This document shows positions 12,531 through 21,941 of a DNA stretch of 33,396 nucleotides, piece by piece (position 1 is the stretch's first letter; the number at the start of each line of letters is the position of its first letter). A program made the position numbers and the translations under genes. Source of the DNA: a virus. The notes under the pieces were generated by a model that was given only the letters and a program-made list of their open reading frames with translations, had not been told where the DNA came from and searched no databases. Where the stretch lies: IMG/VR virus record IMGVR_UViG_3300032275_000012, positions 1-33,396 of that record; one strand, given 5' to 3'.

Positions 12531-13308
12531 AAACAATAAGTATTTAGATATAGAAGACAATTCTGAATGGACAAGCGTTTCTGATGCAATAGAGATGTTT
12601 AAAACTCCATTTGACAAGATAACGTCTTCAATAAAACAATCTAATACTAAGAAGTCTAAATGGTATGGAATAGCACCTGAGAAAATAAGAGAGTGTTGGG
12701 ATAGAGAATCTGCTAATGGAAAGATAAAAGGGATAGAGTATCACAAACAGAAATGCTCTTCTAGTAGACGTCTTTCTATCTTAGAAAAAGAAGGAAGATA
12801 TATTAACATAATATCTCCAGAATCTAAAGATGAGGTGATGTATGCGAAAGATCAGAAGTTTGATGAAGGTATATACTTAGAAAATATAATATACTTGAAA
12901 TCATTAAGATTATGCGGAAGAGTAGATAAGTTTGAGATAATAGATAATATCTTAAATATAGATGAATATAAAACATATAAAGAACTAAAGAAGGAGTCAT
13001 TTGAAAGATGGGATGGTAAGGTAAGGATGTTACATTGTTGTCGTAATTTAGAGGATTGTAATTATAATCATGCAGCATTACAGTTAAGCTTATATGCCTA
13101 TATAATACAAAGGAATAATCCTTCATTATATATTGGAGACTTGACAATACAACATGTATTATTTGAGGTAGCATATAACGATCAATATGGTTATCCTGTA
13201 TATAAGAAAGATGAAAATGATGATTATATAGTAAAAGAAGTTATTCCCTATAAAGCTGAATACATGAAAGAAGAAGTTAAAAACATATTAAATTATATCA
13301 AAAGATGA
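12517..13308 (+). CDS. PD-(D/E)XK nuclease, RecB/Cas4-like, 263 aa
   Basis: The catalytic core is visible: GRVDKFE (D137), then LNIDEYKT (E150-Y-K152, the (D/E)XK pair) and the downstream helix AALQLSLYAYII (Q189xxxY193), the RecB motif. These are the metal-binding and catalytic positions of RecB-family exonucleases and Cas4. The first ~100 residues are less typical (EWTSVSDAIEMF). It overlaps the zinc-ribbon gene by 14 bp and the next gene by 4 bp (ATGA), and is two genes before terL. A role in processing DNA ends for recombination or packaging is likely. No CRISPR is nearby, so a Cas4 role is not suggested. Confidence 0.8.
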   Translation: MIKYKNNKYLDIEDNSEWTSVSDAIEMFKTPFDKITSSIKQSNTKKSKWYGIAPEKIRECWDRESANGKIKGIEYHKQKCSSSRRLSILEKEGRYINIISPESKDEVMYAKDQKFDEGIYLENIIYLKSLRLCGRVDKFEIIDNILNIDEYKTYKELKKESFERWDGKVRMLHCCRNLEDCNYNHAALQLSLYAYIIQRNNPSLYIGDLTIQHVLFEVAYNDQYGYPVYKKDENDDYIVKEVIPYKAEYMKEEVKNILNYIKR

Positions 13309-13817
13309 TTCCAGATATATTCAACATAGAAAAAGGTAAGATAGTTATTAATATCAATTGCCTTCTTGTTCCTGAATTAAAAGCCGTACATGATAAGTAT
13401 AATGATCCTATACCTGCATTTAGTTTTCTACATTATATGTACACGGTAAAAGCTCCTTACTGTAATATTATAGAAGAAGATAAAGAAGAAGTGTTATTAC
13501 ATGACTTTCCGGGAGAATATACATTAGAAGATGATGTAATGATAAATGCAATGAAGAAGATAGAAGAACTATACATATCTCCATCGTACAGGTATTATCT
13601 TGACAATAAAATATTATTAGAAAAGTTAGGAAAATTTGCTAGGACTGAATCCATCTCTACAGGTAAAGATGGAACATTCTCTACATTTATAATGCAAGCT
13701 AAGTCAGCAGGAAGTACGATACTTGAATTTAAGAAATTAGAAGAAACTATATTAAAAGAGTTATCGGAAGAGATAATAAAGGTACGAGGAAATTCAAAAA
13801 CAGCTTATGATCAATAG
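13305..13817 (+). CDS. Conserved protein before terL, 170 aa
   Basis: The start reads MIPDIFNIEKGKIVININCL and is followed by LVPELKAVHDKYNDPIPAFS and YTVKAPYCNI. This pattern is one I associate with a conserved phage gene next to the large terminase; its role is not known to me. The C-terminal ~75 residues are helical and charged. Its position, overlapping terL by 11 bp and the nuclease by 4, would fit a small terminase-like or packaging partner, but no helix-turn-helix is visible, so I do not name it. Confidence 0.7.
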   Translation: MIPDIFNIEKGKIVININCLLVPELKAVHDKYNDPIPAFSFLHYMYTVKAPYCNIIEEDKEEVLLHDFPGEYTLEDDVMINAMKKIEELYISPSYRYYLDNKILLEKLGKFARTESISTGKDGTFSTFIMQAKSAGSTILEFKKLEETILKELSEEIIKVRGNSKTAYDQ

Positions 13818-16002
13818 TGAATTTTATACAGATATACCATGTTATAATAATGGAATATGGGAAACTGTAACGTTTGATTCTCATAACGAATTTAGAGATT
13901 ATGTATTAACTTTATTTAAAGAACCAGGGAAGTATCAATTTAACGATACTTCTTTGCTGTTTAATGAACAAGCATTAAAGTTCAGAAAAGATAAAAGATA
14001 TTGCGACTACATAGATAGTAGTAAAGATTTTATTAGTTATTGGGATAATGAGAAAGAGAAGTGTAGGAAGGGATGTATCTTTAAGGACAATAAACATGAA
14101 TGGTATCTTCCACGAGATTATTATATGTGGATTAATTATTTGCCAATAAACCTTAAAGACAAAGGTAAATTAGATTTCGTAGATGTATGGGATAGTCAAT
14201 ATCATTTAGCATTATATGAATTATTAGCGGAATTACATTTCAAACAATCTGCTGTTGTAAAGAAAAGACAATTTGGAGTGTCTTTTTATCATACTGCTAA
14301 ATTGATAAATCAGATATGGTTTGAAGAATCTGTTATATTAAAGATGGGTGGTACGTTAAAAACATTCGTTGAGAATAGCTGGAAATTCTTAGAAGAATAT
14401 AGGTCGTTTCTAAATAATAATACTGCATGGTATCGTCCGATGAATCCAGGGAAAGAAGGAAAATGGCAACAGCAAGTAGAGGTAAATGAAAATGGGAAAA
14501 AATGGAAAAAAGGACTCAAGGGAAGTCTTGAGTACGTTACGTTTGATAAGAGTCCCACGAGTGGAGTCGGAGGTGCGATTAAGTATTTTTTTCATGAGGA
14601 ATCTGGAGTAGCTCCAAAAATGGATAAGACTGTGCAATACATGATTCCTGCAATGACATTAGGAATGATAACTACAGGGATGTTTATAGCAGCAGGTTCT
14701 GTAGGAGAGTTAAAGGACTGTGAACCTTTAAGAAAGATGATTTACTATCCTAAAGAAAATTCAGTATATCCTGTAACGAATAATCTCATGGATGAGAATG
14801 GAAGTATATCAGAAACAGGATTATTTATTCCAGTACATTGGTCAATGCCTCCTTATATAGATAGATATGGAAATTCTTTAGTAGATGAGGCATTAGAAGC
14901 AATTACTGTAGAAATGGAAATATGGAAGAAAGAAATTACAAGTCCATCTAGTTATCAGTTAAAAGTATCGCAGAATCCAAGATACTTATCAGAAGCATTT
15001 GACTATAGAGAAGAATCTAAATTCCCATTACATTTAGTAAAATCACAACAACGAAGAATAGAAGATAAGCAATATCCTTACGAGACGATAGACTTAAAAA
15101 GAAATGATACAGGAGGTATAGAAGTTATAAAATCAAACAAGTTGCCTATTGAGGAATTTCCTATAAAGATGACATTAGAAGACAAGAGAGGTATTATAGT
15201 GGTATGGGAAAGACCGGAAAAAGAACTTCCATTTTTATCGTACTTTGCTAGTGTCGATCCGGTAAATAAAGGGAAAACGAATTCCTCTGAATCACTATGT
15301 TCTATCTTTGTATATAAAAGACCTATAAACAGAACTAGACATAATTCTTTAGATAAAGAAGTGTTTGTAGAAAAAGATAAAATAGTGTGTTCATGGACAG
15401 GTAGGTTTGATGATATAAAAGACACTAATGAACGACTAGAGATGATTATAGAATGGTATAATGCGTGGACATTAGTAGAAAGTAATGTTCCAACATTTAT
15501 AACTTATATGATTGGTAAGAACAAACAGAAATATCTAGTGCCTAAGAATCAGTTTTTGTCAACAAAAGATTTAACTAATGCATTTGGATTACAAGAATAT
15601 GGATGGTATAACTCAGGAACTACATTTGAAGACAATATATTGCCGTACTATATAGAATATCTATCTGAGATTATAGATACTACACAACTTGAAGATGGCT
15701 CTATAATGAAAAAGACTTATGGTATAGAAAGGATTCCGGATATAATGGTAATAAAAGAAATGATAGCATATAGGAAAGGATTAAATGTTGATAGATTAAT
15801 TGCCATAGTATCATTAATAGCATTTGCAAAGATTCAATTGGCTAATATAGGAGCTAGTAAGGTTACTGAATATGAGAATAAAAATTTGGAAAAGACAAAA
15901 AATATGTATAAATTAAATACGTCTGCATTTAGACATGTAGGGAATAATAATTATCATAGTACAAATACTCCAAATAGAAATCCTTTTAAAAATCTAAAAT
16001 AA
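13807..16002 (+). CDS. terL: Terminase large subunit, 731 aa
   Basis: This is the packaging ATPase-nuclease that pumps DNA into the procapsid through the portal. ATPase domain: a Walker A-type loop at 151-160 (VKKRQFGVSF) in which the usual GK[ST] lysine is absent and K152/K153 precede the RQ, as in displaced-lysine terminases; a Walker B-like strand with catalytic acids at 258-267 (IKYFFHEESG); and a coupling motif at 293-300 (FIAAGSVG). RNase H-like nuclease domain: D484 (ASVDP), E558 (LVESN) and D662 (NVDRLIAI) give the three metal ligands. The length matches crAss-like TerL proteins (about 700-750). It overlaps the upstream gene by 11 bp, and the portal follows directly. Confidence 0.93.
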   Translation: MINSEFYTDIPCYNNGIWETVTFDSHNEFRDYVLTLFKEPGKYQFNDTSLLFNEQALKFRKDKRYCDYIDSSKDFISYWDNEKEKCRKGCIFKDNKHEWYLPRDYYMWINYLPINLKDKGKLDFVDVWDSQYHLALYELLAELHFKQSAVVKKRQFGVSFYHTAKLINQIWFEESVILKMGGTLKTFVENSWKFLEEYRSFLNNNTAWYRPMNPGKEGKWQQQVEVNENGKKWKKGLKGSLEYVTFDKSPTSGVGGAIKYFFHEESGVAPKMDKTVQYMIPAMTLGMITTGMFIAAGSVGELKDCEPLRKMIYYPKENSVYPVTNNLMDENGSISETGLFIPVHWSMPPYIDRYGNSLVDEALEAITVEMEIWKKEITSPSSYQLKVSQNPRYLSEAFDYREESKFPLHLVKSQQRRIEDKQYPYETIDLKRNDTGGIEVIKSNKLPIEEFPIKMTLEDKRGIIVVWERPEKELPFLSYFASVDPVNKGKTNSSESLCSIFVYKRPINRTRHNSLDKEVFVEKDKIVCSWTGRFDDIKDTNERLEMIIEWYNAWTLVESNVPTFITYMIGKNKQKYLVPKNQFLSTKDLTNAFGLQEYGWYNSGTTFEDNILPYYIEYLSEIIDTTQLEDGSIMKKTYGIERIPDIMVIKEMIAYRKGLNVDRLIAIVSLIAFAKIQLANIGASKVTEYENKNLEKTKNMYKLNTSAFRHVGNNNYHSTNTPNRNPFKNLK

Positions 16003-18777
16003 ATGGAAGTTTTTAATGCACTTGATTTAGCATCAGGTAAAAAAGCAAAAGCTAACAGATTGGCTAATCTAACACAACCAATACAATTTTTACCAGAATC
16101 AGAAAAGGATGAAGAATGGTGTAGTCATAATATAGATTGGGGAGAATGGAACGGATTAAAACAAATTCGCAAATCAGCTTCAAGATTATTAAAGAATTAT
16201 AAATTAGCAAAAGGAATTATAGATAAATCTGATTATGTATCTCAACAAGATAATGAGATGAAGGATTTAATAGATACCATAACACAGGAAGATGTGTCTG
16301 CATTGGAGTTAAGATTCTATCCCATTATTCCTAATATTATAAATACAATGGTCTCTGAATTTTCAAAAAGAAATACTAGAGTTGTATTTATGGCTGTAGA
16401 TGAATTTACTCATAATGAGATGCTAGAAAGTAAGAGAATGCAAGTAGAACAGATATTGCTGACTATAGCAGAACAAAAGATGTTATCTAATCTACTTGGA
16501 CAAGGAATGGACATGAATGACCCTGAATCTCAAAAGATGATTCAAGAAAAATTGAATCCTGAAAACTTAAAAACATTACCAGAAATCCAACAGTTTTTTA
16601 ATAAAGACTATAAAGCGATATGTGAAATATGGGCACAGCATCAGCATAAGATAGATGTTGAACGATTTGGCATGGACGAATTAGAGGACAGAGGATTTAG
16701 AGATTCATTAATTGCGGATAGAGAGTTTTGGCATTTTAAGATGATGGAAGATGATTATGATATAGAATTATGGAATCCTATAACTACATTCTATCATAAA
16801 TCTCCAGATGCACGATATATCTCACAAGGTAATTGGGTAGGAAGAATAGATATGATGACGATTGCAGACGTTGTTGATAAATATGGTTATTTGATGACAC
16901 AAGATCAATTAGAATCATTAGAAGCTATTTATCCGGCACGTTCAGCAGGTTATGCCGTAGCAGGATTCCAAAATGATGGAAATTATTATGATGCTACTAA
17001 GTCTCATGATTGGAATACTAATATGCCAGGATTAGCATATAGACAATATATGTCAATGTGGGATAACTCAGCAGCTCCAGGTGGAGATATTATAAATCAG
17101 ATAATGTCAGAGAATGAAGATTATGCTCCATTAGGTTCTGCTTTCTTATTGAGAGTAACTACATATTATTGGAAAGGTCAAACAAAAGTAGGTTATCTAA
17201 CAAAAATAGCAGAAGATGGAAAGACTACTATAGCGATAGTAAGTGAAGATTATAAGATATTAGACAAACCAATATATGATACTAGACTAGTTAAGAATAA
17301 GACTAAAAATAATTTACTATTTGGGGAACATGTAGATTGGATATGGATAAATAAGGTATATGGTGGAGTAAAGATAGGTCCAAATAGACCTAGTTTCTGG
17401 GGAATGAATAATTCTGGAGGGGTTAATCCTATGTATCTAGGAATAGATAGCAATAAGATAGGTCCATTAAAATATCAATTTAAAGGAGATACTTCTCTTT
17501 ATGGATGTAAACTACCTGTAGAAGGAGCAGTATTTTCAGATAGAAATACACGCTCATCTTCATTAGTAGATATGATGAAACCTTCTCAATTAGGTTATAA
17601 TTTAGTAAATAATCAAATACAGGACATTCTAATAGATGAATTAGGTACTGTATTATTACTAGACCAAAATGCTTTACCTCAACATTCAATGGGAGAGGAT
17701 TGGGGAAAGAATAACATGGCAAAAGCTTATGAGGCAATGAAAGTATTTGGAATGTTACCATTAGACACATCTATTACTAATACTGAGAATGCTATGAATT
17801 TTCAGCATTTTCAGCAATTAAATTTAGAACAGTCTCAAAGATTAATGTCTAGGATACAGTTAGGAATACATTTTAAACAACAATGTTTAGAGATAGTTGG
17901 AATAACTCCACAGAGATTAGGACAGCAAATAGGACAGACTAATACAGCTACAGGAATAGAGCAAGCGGTAACAGGCTCTTACGCTCAAACCGAACAATAT
18001 TTTATACAACATTCAGATTACTTAATGCCTAGAGTACATCAAATGAGAACTGACTTAGCTCAATATTATCATTCTACAAAACCATCTTTTAGATTACAGT
18101 ACATGACTTCGGCAGAAGAGAATATTAATTTCAAAATAAATGGAACAGATTTATTGACAAGAGATATTAATATTTACTGCACTACCAAAGCTAATTATAG
18201 AGCCATGACAGAACGGATTAAAGAGATGGCTATGGGAAACAATACATCTGGAGCTACAATAGCTGATATAGGGAATATCATGCAATCAGAATCATTAACA
18301 GAAGTTAATAATGTATTAAAAGCAATAGAGAAGAAAGCTTCTGAAAATGCTCAGATGGAACAAGCAAATAAAGAAAAATTACAACAGATGGAAATTGAAT
18401 ATAAGATAAAGGAAAAACAACTTCAATTAGACCATGATGCATTAGAGAAAGAAAAAGATAGAAGGAAAGACATATTAGTGGCAGAGATACGTGCAGCAGG
18501 TTATAGTGCGATGCAAGATATGGATAAGAATAATCAAAATGACTTCTTAGACTTTATAAAGATGAAAGAGGGAACGCAGGAGTTTCAGGAATCTATGAAT
18601 CTACAAAATGTAAAAACACAGAATCAGGTGGATCAAGTATCTGAAAACGCTACCATACAAAGAGAGAAAATGGCTACTCAGATGAAATTAAAAGAAATGG
18701 ACATGAATATTGCAAGAGAAAATAATAGGATAGTTAATCAGAAAAAAATAGAAAAACAGAATAATAAGAGCAAGTAG
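16003..18777 (+). CDS. Portal protein, 924 aa
   Basis: The portal is the dodecameric ring at one capsid corner through which DNA passes and to which the terminase docks. Evidence is position (start directly after the terL stop), length typical of the large Bacteroidota-phage portals, and a core stretch around residues 500-640 with KLPVEGAVFSDRNTRSSSLV and then NNQIQDILIDELGTVLLLDQ, which I recognise from portals of this group. The C-terminal ~150 residues form a long coiled coil (KEKLQQMEIEYKIKEKQLQL) like the barrel/crown extension. The first ~200 residues are helical and charged. It is intact, without frameshift. Confidence 0.9.
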   Translation: MEVFNALDLASGKKAKANRLANLTQPIQFLPESEKDEEWCSHNIDWGEWNGLKQIRKSASRLLKNYKLAKGIIDKSDYVSQQDNEMKDLIDTITQEDVSALELRFYPIIPNIINTMVSEFSKRNTRVVFMAVDEFTHNEMLESKRMQVEQILLTIAEQKMLSNLLGQGMDMNDPESQKMIQEKLNPENLKTLPEIQQFFNKDYKAICEIWAQHQHKIDVERFGMDELEDRGFRDSLIADREFWHFKMMEDDYDIELWNPITTFYHKSPDARYISQGNWVGRIDMMTIADVVDKYGYLMTQDQLESLEAIYPARSAGYAVAGFQNDGNYYDATKSHDWNTNMPGLAYRQYMSMWDNSAAPGGDIINQIMSENEDYAPLGSAFLLRVTTYYWKGQTKVGYLTKIAEDGKTTIAIVSEDYKILDKPIYDTRLVKNKTKNNLLFGEHVDWIWINKVYGGVKIGPNRPSFWGMNNSGGVNPMYLGIDSNKIGPLKYQFKGDTSLYGCKLPVEGAVFSDRNTRSSSLVDMMKPSQLGYNLVNNQIQDILIDELGTVLLLDQNALPQHSMGEDWGKNNMAKAYEAMKVFGMLPLDTSITNTENAMNFQHFQQLNLEQSQRLMSRIQLGIHFKQQCLEIVGITPQRLGQQIGQTNTATGIEQAVTGSYAQTEQYFIQHSDYLMPRVHQMRTDLAQYYHSTKPSFRLQYMTSAEENINFKINGTDLLTRDINIYCTTKANYRAMTERIKEMAMGNNTSGATIADIGNIMQSESLTEVNNVLKAIEKKASENAQMEQANKEKLQQMEIEYKIKEKQLQLDHDALEKEKDRRKDILVAEIRAAGYSAMQDMDKNNQNDFLDFIKMKEGTQEFQESMNLQNVKTQNQVDQVSENATIQREKMATQMKLKEMDMNIARENNRIVNQKKIEKQNNKSK

Positions 18778-18900
18778 AAATATGGTATAGTCATATACTG
18801 TCAAAAAAAAAATATTCAAAAGTTCTAAAAAGTAAATTTTTGTAGTTTATTCTTACAATTTTAATTATATTATTAATGTGCTATAAAACCAATAAGCAAA

Positions 18901-20163
18901 ATGGAAACAAAAAAACCAACAGAGAAAGAAACAACAACAGTAAAAGAAGTGGAATTTAATCTTGATGAATTTTTAAGTCCTACAGGCGAGGATGTTCTTG
19001 TCCCTAAAGAAGAAAATAAAAATTTCTTCAAAAGGGATGCGATAGATTTATCATTTTTAGATAAAGAACTAGAAAATAAAGCATCTAATAAAACAATAGA
19101 AACCGAGCCAAATAATATAGGTAAGACTGAAAAAGCAAGTGATGTTATAGATAAGATAGTAGAGGAAGGATTATCTGATTTGTCAGACTTATTGGACGAA
19201 GCTTCTAATACTAAAGGCAGAACAAAGATAGATAAGAACGGTTTAATAGAGTTAACTACAAAGTTAATAGAAAAGAAAGCATTAATTCCTTTTGATGATG
19301 ACAAACCATTATCAGAATATAGTATTGCAGATTTTGAGGAGTTATTAGAATCTAATATGCAAGAGAGAGAAAGAAAAATAAGAGAACAGACTCCTATAGA
19401 TTTCTTTGATTCTTTACCGCAGGAGATGCAATATGCAGCAAGTTATATTGCAAATGGTGGTCAAGACTTAAAAGGATTATTTAGAATGTTGGCTCAATCA
19501 GAAGAAGTAAAATCTCTTGATGTCAAAAACGAATCAGACCAAGAAGTAATAGTAAGGAACTATTTATCTGCTACTAATTTTGGAACAGAAGATGAAATAC
19601 AAGAAGAAATAGATGCTTGGAGAGATAGAGGAGAATTAGAGTCTAAGGCAAATAAGTTTAAACCAAAGTTAGATAGTATGCAAGAACAAGTAATTGCATC
19701 CAACTTGGAGAAACAGGCATTAAAACAAAAACAACAACAAGAACAGGCTAATAAATATATGCAAAACGTATATAAAACATTAGAACCTGGTGAGATAAAT
19801 GGAATAAAGTTGCCAAATAAAGTAAGAGATATGTTATATGCAGGATTAGTTCAACCTTCATATAATTCAATAAATGGCAAACAGACTAATCTATTAGGTC
19901 ATTTATTAGAGAAACATCAATTTGTTGAGCCTAATCATGAGTTAATAGCAGAGGCATTATGGCTATTGGCAGACCCTAAAGGATATAGAGAAGAGGTTAA
20001 GAATAGTGTCAATAAGGAAGTAGTAGAAAAAACTATCAGACAATTAAAGACAGCAGAGAAAGACAAAAAACAAAGTTCTATAATTAATGACGAAGAGGAC
20101 GAAAGAAAGGCAGAGAATAGATTGCCGAGACCAAGTAAAAACTTTTTTAAGAGACAAATATAG
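18901..20163 (+). CDS. Scaffold-like protein between portal and capsid, 420 aa
   Basis: The protein is very acidic at the N-terminus (residues 1-100) and has long helices. A Gln/Lys-rich coiled coil lies at ~255-295 (EQVIASNLEKQALKQKQQQE), and the tail is basic (RPSKNFFKRQI). Its position between portal and major capsid gene, size and composition are those of a capsid scaffold or of the crAss-like virion protein encoded there. The basic C-terminus is what scaffolds use to touch the capsid. No protease motif is visible. Assignment is by context and composition. It starts 123 bp after the portal in an AT-rich leader. Confidence 0.65.
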   Translation: METKKPTEKETTTVKEVEFNLDEFLSPTGEDVLVPKEENKNFFKRDAIDLSFLDKELENKASNKTIETEPNNIGKTEKASDVIDKIVEEGLSDLSDLLDEASNTKGRTKIDKNGLIELTTKLIEKKALIPFDDDKPLSEYSIADFEELLESNMQERERKIREQTPIDFFDSLPQEMQYAASYIANGGQDLKGLFRMLAQSEEVKSLDVKNESDQEVIVRNYLSATNFGTEDEIQEEIDAWRDRGELESKANKFKPKLDSMQEQVIASNLEKQALKQKQQQEQANKYMQNVYKTLEPGEINGIKLPNKVRDMLYAGLVQPSYNSINGKQTNLLGHLLEKHQFVEPNHELIAEALWLLADPKGYREEVKNSVNKEVVEKTIRQLKTAEKDKKQSSIINDEEDERKAENRLPRPSKNFFKRQI

Positions 20164-20194
20164 ATTTAAGAATAATAATTAAAAACAAAGTAAA

Positions 20195-21820
20195 ATGGCA
20201 ACACCAGTATTGAATAATGGTTATTTATTTCGAGATAATACCATGCAAGCAAGCTCTCATTTAGATTCTTATCATTTGAGAAATATGTTAAAAGACGCAG
20301 AACCTGATGATATGGGTCCAGTAGATATTTGGGCAATGTCTCATAAAGTAGAGATGCCTTTATATCAACTATCTTCTTTTAGCGGGAAGAATACTATAAC
20401 GGTAAAAAATATAAATGGAGAATTTAAGTGGACTACTCCTGTTTCGCAAGAATTACCTTTTATAGTAGAAGATATTGAACCTTCAAATACTAAAAAAGGT
20501 ATTGATGGACAAATCTTCAAAATAAAATTAAGCAAAAGAGAATTCGGTCATGGTGAGATTATTACTTATGACAAAATGAATGGACTAGAGTTATTTATTA
20601 CTGCTGATGATATATTGCCGTTGAGTGATGGTGCTATCTATACAGTGCAGTTAGTAAACAAAGAAAATAGTGCATATTTAGATAATAAATATCTTGCTAA
20701 TGGAACAAAGATGTTTAGTGTTGGTTCTGCAAAAGGAGAGTATGGCGAGAAATGGTCAGACATTACAGTAAAGGCGGGTTCAAGAGAATATTATAATTTT
20801 GTTGGAGGTTCTTCTGCACATACTTCATATAGCATTTCTAATAAGGCAGATTTAATGCTTAAAGGAGGAATGAATGCTGATGGTACTATTCCTATTAATG
20901 AGATATGGAAAAACTATGATAAGAATATAGATCCTTCTATTACCAAATTAGAAGAGATAGCTTCAAAGATGGGTCCAGATTATATGAAAAGGGCTATACA
21001 AAATGGAACATTGTCAAGAAGTTTTATTACATCATTAGAAGCTGCTCACTTATCAAAGATTGCTACAAATATCGAATCTTATTTGATGTGGGGGAAAGGT
21101 GGTTCAATTAATCAAGATGGTCCAGAGAGAATTAGATTATCAGTAGGTCTTTGGAAACAGTTAGATAATACATATAAAACTGTATATAATAAAAATGGTT
21201 TTTCTTTGGAATTGTTCAGAGGAGCACTATATAATTTTTATGCAGGTAGAGTAGATTTTAAAGGACCAGATCCAAACCGTCAGATTATCGTTCAAACTGG
21301 TATGGGCGGAATGAGATTAGTAAATGAAGCTATTAAGAAAGAAGCAGTAAATTCAGGATTAGTAATACAAGGTGCTGCAAATAATGGTATAGGTGCCATT
21401 ACTGGTCAGGGCATGGATTTGAATTTTGGATTTGCATTTACAAGTTATACAATACCATTCTTAGCGAATGTGAAATTTGTAATTAATCCAGCATTCGATA
21501 ATCTACAGACAAATGACATTGAAAATCCTATCATTGACGGAAACCCATTATCATCATATTCTTTTATCATATTTGATATTACTGCTAATGGTAATGATAA
21601 TATCTATCTATTGAAAAAAGAATGGGATCATCAATTGAACTGGTTCTATCAAAACGGTACTATGGATTATATGGGACGTACACAAGGATTTGCTTCTTCT
21701 GGAGACTTCTCAGGATATAAAGTTAAAATGGAACAATCTATGCCAGCTATCTGGGTCAAAGATCCAACGAAAATACTAAAGATAACTATGAAAAACCCAA
21801 TTACTTTGGGATCTTTCTAG
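20195..21820 (+). CDS. Major capsid protein, HK97-fold type, 541 aa
   Basis: The sequence and length fit the main shell protein of crAss-like phages. Supporting features: the gene follows a scaffold-like gene; it starts with a short N-arm (MATPVLNNGYLFRDNTMQAS) and HKVEMPLYQLSSFSGKNTIT; the E-loop-like region includes GQIFKIKLSKREFGHGEIIT; and a terminator follows directly, as expected for the most abundant virion protein. The middle contains many short beta turns and the ends are compact, without signal or membrane parts. Calling it the capsid rests mainly on gene order and size; a structure model would confirm the HK97 fold. Confidence 0.85.
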   Translation: MATPVLNNGYLFRDNTMQASSHLDSYHLRNMLKDAEPDDMGPVDIWAMSHKVEMPLYQLSSFSGKNTITVKNINGEFKWTTPVSQELPFIVEDIEPSNTKKGIDGQIFKIKLSKREFGHGEIITYDKMNGLELFITADDILPLSDGAIYTVQLVNKENSAYLDNKYLANGTKMFSVGSAKGEYGEKWSDITVKAGSREYYNFVGGSSAHTSYSISNKADLMLKGGMNADGTIPINEIWKNYDKNIDPSITKLEEIASKMGPDYMKRAIQNGTLSRSFITSLEAAHLSKIATNIESYLMWGKGGSINQDGPERIRLSVGLWKQLDNTYKTVYNKNGFSLELFRGALYNFYAGRVDFKGPDPNRQIIVQTGMGGMRLVNEAIKKEAVNSGLVIQGAANNGIGAITGQGMDLNFGFAFTSYTIPFLANVKFVINPAFDNLQTNDIENPIIDGNPLSSYSFIIFDITANGNDNIYLLKKEWDHQLNWFYQNGTMDYMGRTQGFASSGDFSGYKVKMEQSMPAIWVKDPTKILKITMKNPITLGSF

Positions 21821-21863
21821 GACATAGTTAATTAGATAGTTTTAGAATAGCAAAATGAAAATT

Positions 21864-21897
21864 AAAGGGAGATTACTTGTTAGTCTCTCTTTTTTTT
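21864..21897 (+). terminator. Rho-independent terminator after the capsid gene
   Basis: AGGGAGATTA (21,866-21,875) pairs with TAGTCTCTCT (21,881-21,890), 10 bp with two G-U, around a 5-nt loop, followed by eight T. It ends the packaging and capsid operon. Confidence 0.8.
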
Positions 21898-21908
21898 ATT
21901 ATATTAAA

Positions 21909-21918
21909 TATATGTATG
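21909..21918 (+). promoter_or_regulatory. Possible -7 box before the decoration/fibre gene
   Basis: TATATGTATG lies 23 bp upstream of the start at 21,942 and just after a terminator. It differs from TATATTTG by one base. No -33 element is clear, so the call is weak. Confidence 0.25.
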
Positions 21919-21941
21919 TATAACCTTTAAAACAAAATATT

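Noticed and set aside
12517-13308. Cas4 of a phage CRISPR system
   Set aside because: It is a RecB-type nuclease, but no repeat array or other cas-like gene was found; the packaging-gene context explains it better.
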